This document shows, in pieces, positions 34,383 through 38,282 of a DNA stretch of 38,282 nucleotides; positions within the stretch are counted from its first letter, which is position 1, and each line of letters opens with the position of its first letter. A program made the position numbers and the translations under genes. The notes beneath the pieces were generated by a model. The model ran no database searches, had not been told where the DNA came from, and saw only the letters and a list, made by a program, of their open reading frames with translations. The DNA is taken from the NCBI GenBank assembly GCA_028287865.1, contig JAQBOU010000122.1, positions 1-38,282 on the forward strand, written 5' to 3'. Source of the stretch: Mucilaginibacter sp. (lineage in GTDB: Bacteria; Bacteroidota; Bacteroidia; Sphingobacteriales; Sphingobacteriaceae).

Positions 34383-35533
34383 AACCGCGCGACAAACATG
34401 GTATCCGCCTTGTTGTCAAAACCCTTTAAAACGGTTTGCTGTTCAAGCTTTAATCCCAGTTGCTTTACAATAAAATCAACCACTTCTTCATTTTCGGCTT
34501 TAAATACGGAGCAGGTGATATAAATAAGCGGTTTACCGGGTTTAAGGTATTTAACCACGTTGCGAACAATGTCTTTTTGCAGGCGCTGAAAAAAATCGAT
34601 CTTATAACCATCAAACTGGCTGATCATTTCCGGTGTTCGTCCCCACGTGCCTGAGCCGCTACAGGGTGCATCCAGGATAATTCCATCAAATGCATAATCG
34701 TGCAAAAGCAGGTCATTATTTTGGGTAAGGTCGAGTAATTTGCTTTGGTATTTGGTTAGTCCGGCCTGCTGAAACCGTTCATAAAGATTTGCTAATATGG
34801 ATTCGCGGATGTCTGATACAACCAATTTGATATTGGGCTCCATATCGTGCAGCAACAGCGACTTGCCTCCTGAAGCTGCACAGGCATCCCACCAATAATC
34901 CCATTTCTGCGGCTTAAAAAATCGGGCGGTTTGCTGTGACGACAGATCTTGTACCTCGTACCAGTTTTGGTTGGGTATAATGGTTTCCAGCCGTGTGCCA
35001 TTGGGTAAGGAAAAGCAGCCATTGCCTTCATCCTTAAAAACCACCTCACCGGCAGTCAGCGCTGTTCTTACCTGCTGCTCAAACCTTTTATATACCCTGA
35101 TAAAAAGATCGGGCTGTACAAAGAACGATCGTAAAAAGGCCTCCTTATCAATGCCCGCCGAAAGGTGTGTGGTCCATGGAAATACATCCTCCAGGTTAAA
35201 ATCGGGATGTACAGTTTTAACCATTGCAAGTTTTTCTTCAATGCCGAAGCTGATGCATGCTGCCCATTCGGGTTTGAAATGTTGTAAAAATGAATTGAGC
35301 TGGGTGTTGCATAAAAACTCTGCAATAAAGAGGCGCTCATCTGCAGGCAGTTGGGGCACTGCTTTGCCTAACCTGAAGTAGTTGTACATCAACCTGCCGG
35401 CAATACGCCTGTCGGTTGAGCCCATTTGTTTGTTTTGCCTGTAAAAGCCGGGTAAAAACTTGCTTAGGGGCGCTTCTGCCGGATATTCATCCAAAATTCG
35501 CTGAAACGTTTTAAGCTGGTTTATTGCCTTCAT
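34373..35533 (-). CDS. RsmB-type 16S rRNA (cytosine-C5) methyltransferase
   Basis: This 386-aa enzyme has an N-terminal helical region (1-130), a SAM-binding motif DACAASGGKS at 216-225, and the two cysteines of the RsmB/NOP2 family: C291 in DAPCSGSGTWGR and catalytic C341 in ITCSVF. Substrate is probably a rRNA cytosine (C967 in RsmB), but the N-terminus is shorter than E. coli RsmB (429 aa), so the exact target is uncertain. It overlaps the lipoprotein gene by 4 bases (ATGA). The last residues (LTP) and stop come from the GC-hairpin repeat. Confidence 0.87.
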   Translation of the reverse strand: MKAINQLKTFQRILDEYPAEAPLSKFLPGFYRQNKQMGSTDRRIAGRLMYNYFRLGKAVPQLPADERLFIAEFLCNTQLNSFLQHFKPEWAACISFGIEEKLAMVKTVHPDFNLEDVFPWTTHLSAGIDKEAFLRSFFVQPDLFIRVYKRFEQQVRTALTAGEVVFKDEGNGCFSLPNGTRLETIIPNQNWYEVQDLSSQQTARFFKPQKWDYWWDACAASGGKSLLLHDMEPNIKLVVSDIRESILANLYERFQQAGLTKYQSKLLDLTQNNDLLLHDYAFDGIILDAPCSGSGTWGRTPEMISQFDGYKIDFFQRLQKDIVRNVVKYLKPGKPLIYITCSVFKAENEEVVDFIVKQLGLKLEQQTVLKGFDNKADTMFVARLTP

Positions 35534-36753
35534 TCTACCTTTTTCAGCTCAAAGTTAGCATATTTATACACGTTTACATGCGTATTGACCCAGCCCATAC
35601 CGGCTTTTTTTTGAAATTGAAAATCATTGTGCAAACCGCTGAAGTTTGTGCCTGATATATTCTTTAAATTATCCGTCGCCAGCAATGATCCAAAATATAA
35701 ACCTTCATCAAAGCCTTTAATCGCGTATAATGTAGGCTCAGAATGATAGGCATCCCTGTACTGCCGCATAAATGCTAATGTGCTGGTTGCTTTATAGTTT
35801 ACATATTCAGCCGAAGTAATATGTGTATCCAAACGTTGCAGTAACTCCGCTTTTAAAAAGGAGTAGTTTTTCCAGTTTGGATGGCCAAACACCGTCACGG
35901 GGTAGCTGCTGCTTAACGTATCCAGCGCCCTGAGCGTTACCATTAAAAAATGCTGATCGGTAGCAGGTATTATAAATACATTTTTGTCAGTTGTTGAAAG
36001 CTGTGGCAGCAACGAATTGAGCTGGCCGTGAACAACGGTAAGCATTATAACCTTAATATGTTTTTTACTTAAACTATCTATCGCCCTTTTAAAAGGGAGG
36101 ATATATTCATTTTCATCACTGTAACCCGATTTCAGGATAAATACTGTTTCGGGATTTACCTGGCTGTTAATGTATTTCGCTGCTGCCCAGGCATGGTATT
36201 CGAGCGGGGGAGTGATCGTTATTAATTGCGGATTTTTATAGGCAGCTGGTGATGAGGGCGAAAGCGGCGAAACAATTGGCTGCTGTGCGTTGGTATAAAC
36301 AGCGGTAAATGCCTTTACACCATCCGGGAAAACCGGGCCGACTATCAGATCACTGCTCCTGATGGCTGGATTGTAGGCAAGGCTGTGCGCCTGTGCTTTT
36401 TCGTCTCTCGAATCAAAAACCTGCAATTTGAAATTATAACCTTGCCCGGTAAGGGAGTCAAGCGCCAGTTTAAAGCCACGGTAGTAGCCAAGTGCAATAT
36501 CAGCTTCCTTTAAGGTTACGGTTGTGTAAGGTGCTCCCGGTGACAGGTGCTGCAATTCAAACGGCAATAGTAACGATATCGTGGAAACCTTTGGCCCCGC
36601 AGGTTTAACATCGCTTTTTTCGGCGTGCAGATTTTTTACAACCGGTTTTGCGGTCTCTTTCTTTACAGGCTGCTGTACCGGCTGTAATTTTGGAGAACAA
36701 GCCGCTACTGTCAACGCTATAATTAAAAATAAAGACCACCTATTCCCACTCAA
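35530..36753 (-). CDS. Periplasmic-binding-fold lipoprotein (LppC/amino-acid-receptor type)
   Basis: The track begins this at ATG 36783 (417 aa), 44 bases inside guaA. A TTG at 36753 would give a shorter overlap (14 bases) and a cleaner lipoprotein signal ([18 protein letters not shown] with C29 of the long form); I prefer it, though the ATG cannot be excluded. After a Lys/Pro linker comes a type I periplasmic-binding fold: [37 protein letters not shown], and [13 protein letters not shown]. Such proteins bind small ligands or scaffold the envelope (LpoA/LppC). It is co-transcribed with guaA and the rRNA methyltransferase gene. Ligand unknown. Confidence 0.75.
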   Translation of the reverse strand: MSGNRWSLFLIIALTVAACSPKLQPVQQPVKKETAKPVVKNLHAEKSDVKPAGPKVSTISLLLPFELQHLSPGAPYTTVTLKEADIALGYYRGFKLALDSLTGQGYNFKLQVFDSRDEKAQAHSLAYNPAIRSSDLIVGPVFPDGVKAFTAVYTNAQQPIVSPLSPSSPAAYKNPQLITITPPLEYHAWAAAKYINSQVNPETVFILKSGYSDENEYILPFKRAIDSLSKKHIKVIMLTVVHGQLNSLLPQLSTTDKNVFIIPATDQHFLMVTLRALDTLSSSYPVTVFGHPNWKNYSFLKAELLQRLDTHITSAEYVNYKATSTLAFMRQYRDAYHSEPTLYAIKGFDEGLYFGSLLATDNLKNISGTNFSGLHNDFQFQKKAGMGWVNTHVNVYKYANFELKKVE

Positions 36754-38269
36754 TGGTAGCAGGCGGTTTTGAACTGATATCATATACTACCCGGTTAATT
36801 CCTTTTACATTATTAATGATCTCGTTGCTTATTTTAGCAAGCAGATCATAAGGCAGATGACACCAATCGGCCGTCATACCATCTAACGATTCCACAGCAC
36901 GCAGACAGATCACGTTCTCATAAGTACGCTCATCGCCCATAACACCTACCGACTGTACCGGTAAAAATATGGAACCCGCCTGCCAAACTTTATCATAAAC
37001 ACCGGCAGAGCGCAAATTGTTGATATAAATCGCATCTGCCTCCTGTAATATATGTACTTTCTGCGGGGTAACTTCACCTAATATTCTGATAGCCAGGCCA
37101 GGACCCGGGAATGGATGCCTTCCTAAAATATTAGGATCGATGCCCAAAGCTTTACCAACACGCCTTACTTCGTCTTTAAACAGGGTGTTTAGTGGTTCAA
37201 CAACCGTTAATTTCATAAAATCGGGCAAGCCGCCAACGTTGTGGTGCGATTTGATAGTGGCCGATGGCCCTTTTACCGATACCGATTCAATAACGTCGGG
37301 ATAAATGGTTCCTTGTCCAAGCCATTTTACATCCTGAACTTCATGGGCGGCATCGTCAAATACTTCGATAAATACGCGGCCAATGGCTTTACGTTTTTTC
37401 TCGGGATCTGTAAGACCTGTCAATGCATCATAAAAACGCTGTTTGGCATCTATTCCCTTGATGTTTAAACCCATGTGCTGATAGGAGTCAAGCACCGACT
37501 GGTACTCATCCTTGCGTAGCAGGCCGTTATCAACAAATATGCAATGCAGGTTTTTACCTATCGCATGGTGCAGCAACACAGCTGCAACCGATGAGTCCAC
37601 ACCGCCTGAAAGGCCGAGGACAACCTTATCGTTGCCCAGCTTTTCCTTTAGAGCTGCAATAGTAGTTTCTATAAATGAATCGGGTGTCCAATCCTGGGTG
37701 CATCCGCAAATGTCGACCAAAAAGTTATGCAGCAATTGCTTGCCGTCAACGCTATGGGTAACCTCCGGGTGAAATTGGATGCCATAGGTTTGGGTGCCTG
37801 TTATATGATAAGCTGCAACCTTTACGGTATCAGTACTGGCAATCACTTCGAAATTACTGCCTATACTGGCAATAGTATCCGCATGCGACATCCAAACCTG
37901 GGAGCCGGGCAATATCATTTTAAACAGCGGGTTATGCTCCTGTATGTATTGCAGGTTGGCACGGCCATATTCGCGGGTGCTGGAGGGCAACACTTCGCCG
38001 CCATTAAAATGGGCGATATGTTGTGCTCCATAACAAACACCCAAAATGGGCAGGGTGCCATGATACTTTTCGAAATCAAAATGGGGGGCGTCGTCCTGTC
38101 TTACAGAGTACGGGCTGCCCGAAAGGATAATACCTTTTACACTGCTGTCAACTTCGGGAAAATGATTGAAGGGATGGATCTCGCAGTAAATATTGTGCTC
38201 CCTGACACGGCGCGCGATAAGCTGGGTAAATTGCGAACCGAAGTCAAGAATGAGGATTTTTTCTTGCAT
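36740..38269 (-). CDS. guaA: GMP synthase (glutamine-hydrolysing)
   Basis: This enzyme makes GMP from XMP, glutamine and ATP. The amidotransferase domain (1-190) has nucleophile Cys in GVCYGAQ (C79 from the ATG) and the His/Glu pair in IQFHPEV. The ATP-pyrophosphatase domain has the P-loop [11 protein letters not shown] near 218, and the C-terminal dimerisation domain ends [11 protein letters not shown]. The track's first codon at 38275 is TTG; the next in-frame ATG at 38269 ([14 protein letters not shown]) gives 509 aa and is the usual family start. Its 3' end overlaps the lipoprotein gene. The promoter lies outside the window. Confidence 0.95.
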   Translation of the reverse strand: MQEKILILDFGSQFTQLIARRVREHNIYCEIHPFNHFPEVDSSVKGIILSGSPYSVRQDDAPHFDFEKYHGTLPILGVCYGAQHIAHFNGGEVLPSSTREYGRANLQYIQEHNPLFKMILPGSQVWMSHADTIASIGSNFEVIASTDTVKVAAYHITGTQTYGIQFHPEVTHSVDGKQLLHNFLVDICGCTQDWTPDSFIETTIAALKEKLGNDKVVLGLSGGVDSSVAAVLLHHAIGKNLHCIFVDNGLLRKDEYQSVLDSYQHMGLNIKGIDAKQRFYDALTGLTDPEKKRKAIGRVFIEVFDDAAHEVQDVKWLGQGTIYPDVIESVSVKGPSATIKSHHNVGGLPDFMKLTVVEPLNTLFKDEVRRVGKALGIDPNILGRHPFPGPGLAIRILGEVTPQKVHILQEADAIYINNLRSAGVYDKVWQAGSIFLPVQSVGVMGDERTYENVICLRAVESLDGMTADWCHLPYDLLAKISNEIINNVKGINRVVYDISSKPPATIEWE

Positions 38270-38282
38270 GGGCAAAGATAGG

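Noticed and set aside
37727-38281. 184-aa plus-strand ORF opposite guaA
   Set aside because: It is a shadow of guaA, whose motifs are all intact on the minus strand.

Overview
The window looks like a chromosomal segment of a Sphingobacteriaceae-type Bacteroidota, most likely close to Mucilaginibacter or Pedobacter. The evidence is a complete Bacteroides-type aerotolerance (bat) operon, GH26 and GH5-like polysaccharide enzymes, a TTTG/TAnnTTTG promoter upstream of the moxR gene, weak Shine-Dalgarno sequences, moderate GC, and several families of short palindromic intergenic repeats. The genus is inferred; no rRNA gene is present to settle it.

Layout. 1-2368: a GH5-like secreted glycosidase, cut by the left edge. 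2561-3544: a GH26 beta-mannanase on the opposite strand. 3804-4808: an exported (Tat) short-chain dehydrogenase. Two near-identical direct repeats (2425-2537 and 4900-5016) sit in the two convergent gaps either side of the GH26/SDR pair. 5023-13473 (minus): an eight-gene operon moxR, DUF58, an exported membrane protein, batA, batB, batC, batD, batE, with a recognisable Bacteroidota promoter at 13496-13528. 13474-15144: about 1.7 kb of AT-rich DNA with no long gene; it holds a bidirectional terminator, a 25-codon hydrophobic peptide ORF missed by the ORF track, a cluster of TGACA/TGCCA motifs and a possible gene remnant. 15145-17500 (plus): a small anchored protein, a truncated-haemoglobin-like lipoprotein, a strong terminator, then a glutamyl-tRNA reductase gene broken by one in-frame TAG. 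17525-23515 (minus): a 1996-residue alpha-2-macroglobulin with a CxEQ thioester and a SusC/TonB-plug-like motif where the bait region should be. 23717-33230 (minus): a fatty-acid beta-oxidation operon (DUF2147 protein, fadN, fadA, fadE, acyl-CoA synthetase, enoyl-CoA isomerase, dienoyl-CoA reductase). 33231-34372: a gene-poor stretch with a 239-bp MITE-like nested inverted repeat. 34373-38269 (minus): guaA, a lipoprotein with a periplasmic-binding fold, and an RsmB-type rRNA methyltransferase in one overlapping operon.

How genes work together. The bat operon pairs a MoxR AAA+ ATPase with three von Willebrand A proteins and TPR/SH3 partners at the inner membrane. The fad operon matches Bacillus fadNAE in gene order, domain order and protein length, and adds mitochondrial-type DECR1-like and ECI1-like enzymes, so it should process unsaturated as well as saturated acyl chains. 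The interrupted hemA copy next to a haem-protein-like lipoprotein is probably an extra, decaying paralogue, but the single clean stop leaves other options open. The least expected items are the A2M bait-region motif, the amber-interrupted hemA, the 25-aa peptide gene, and a repeat family whose copies begin exactly at stop codons.
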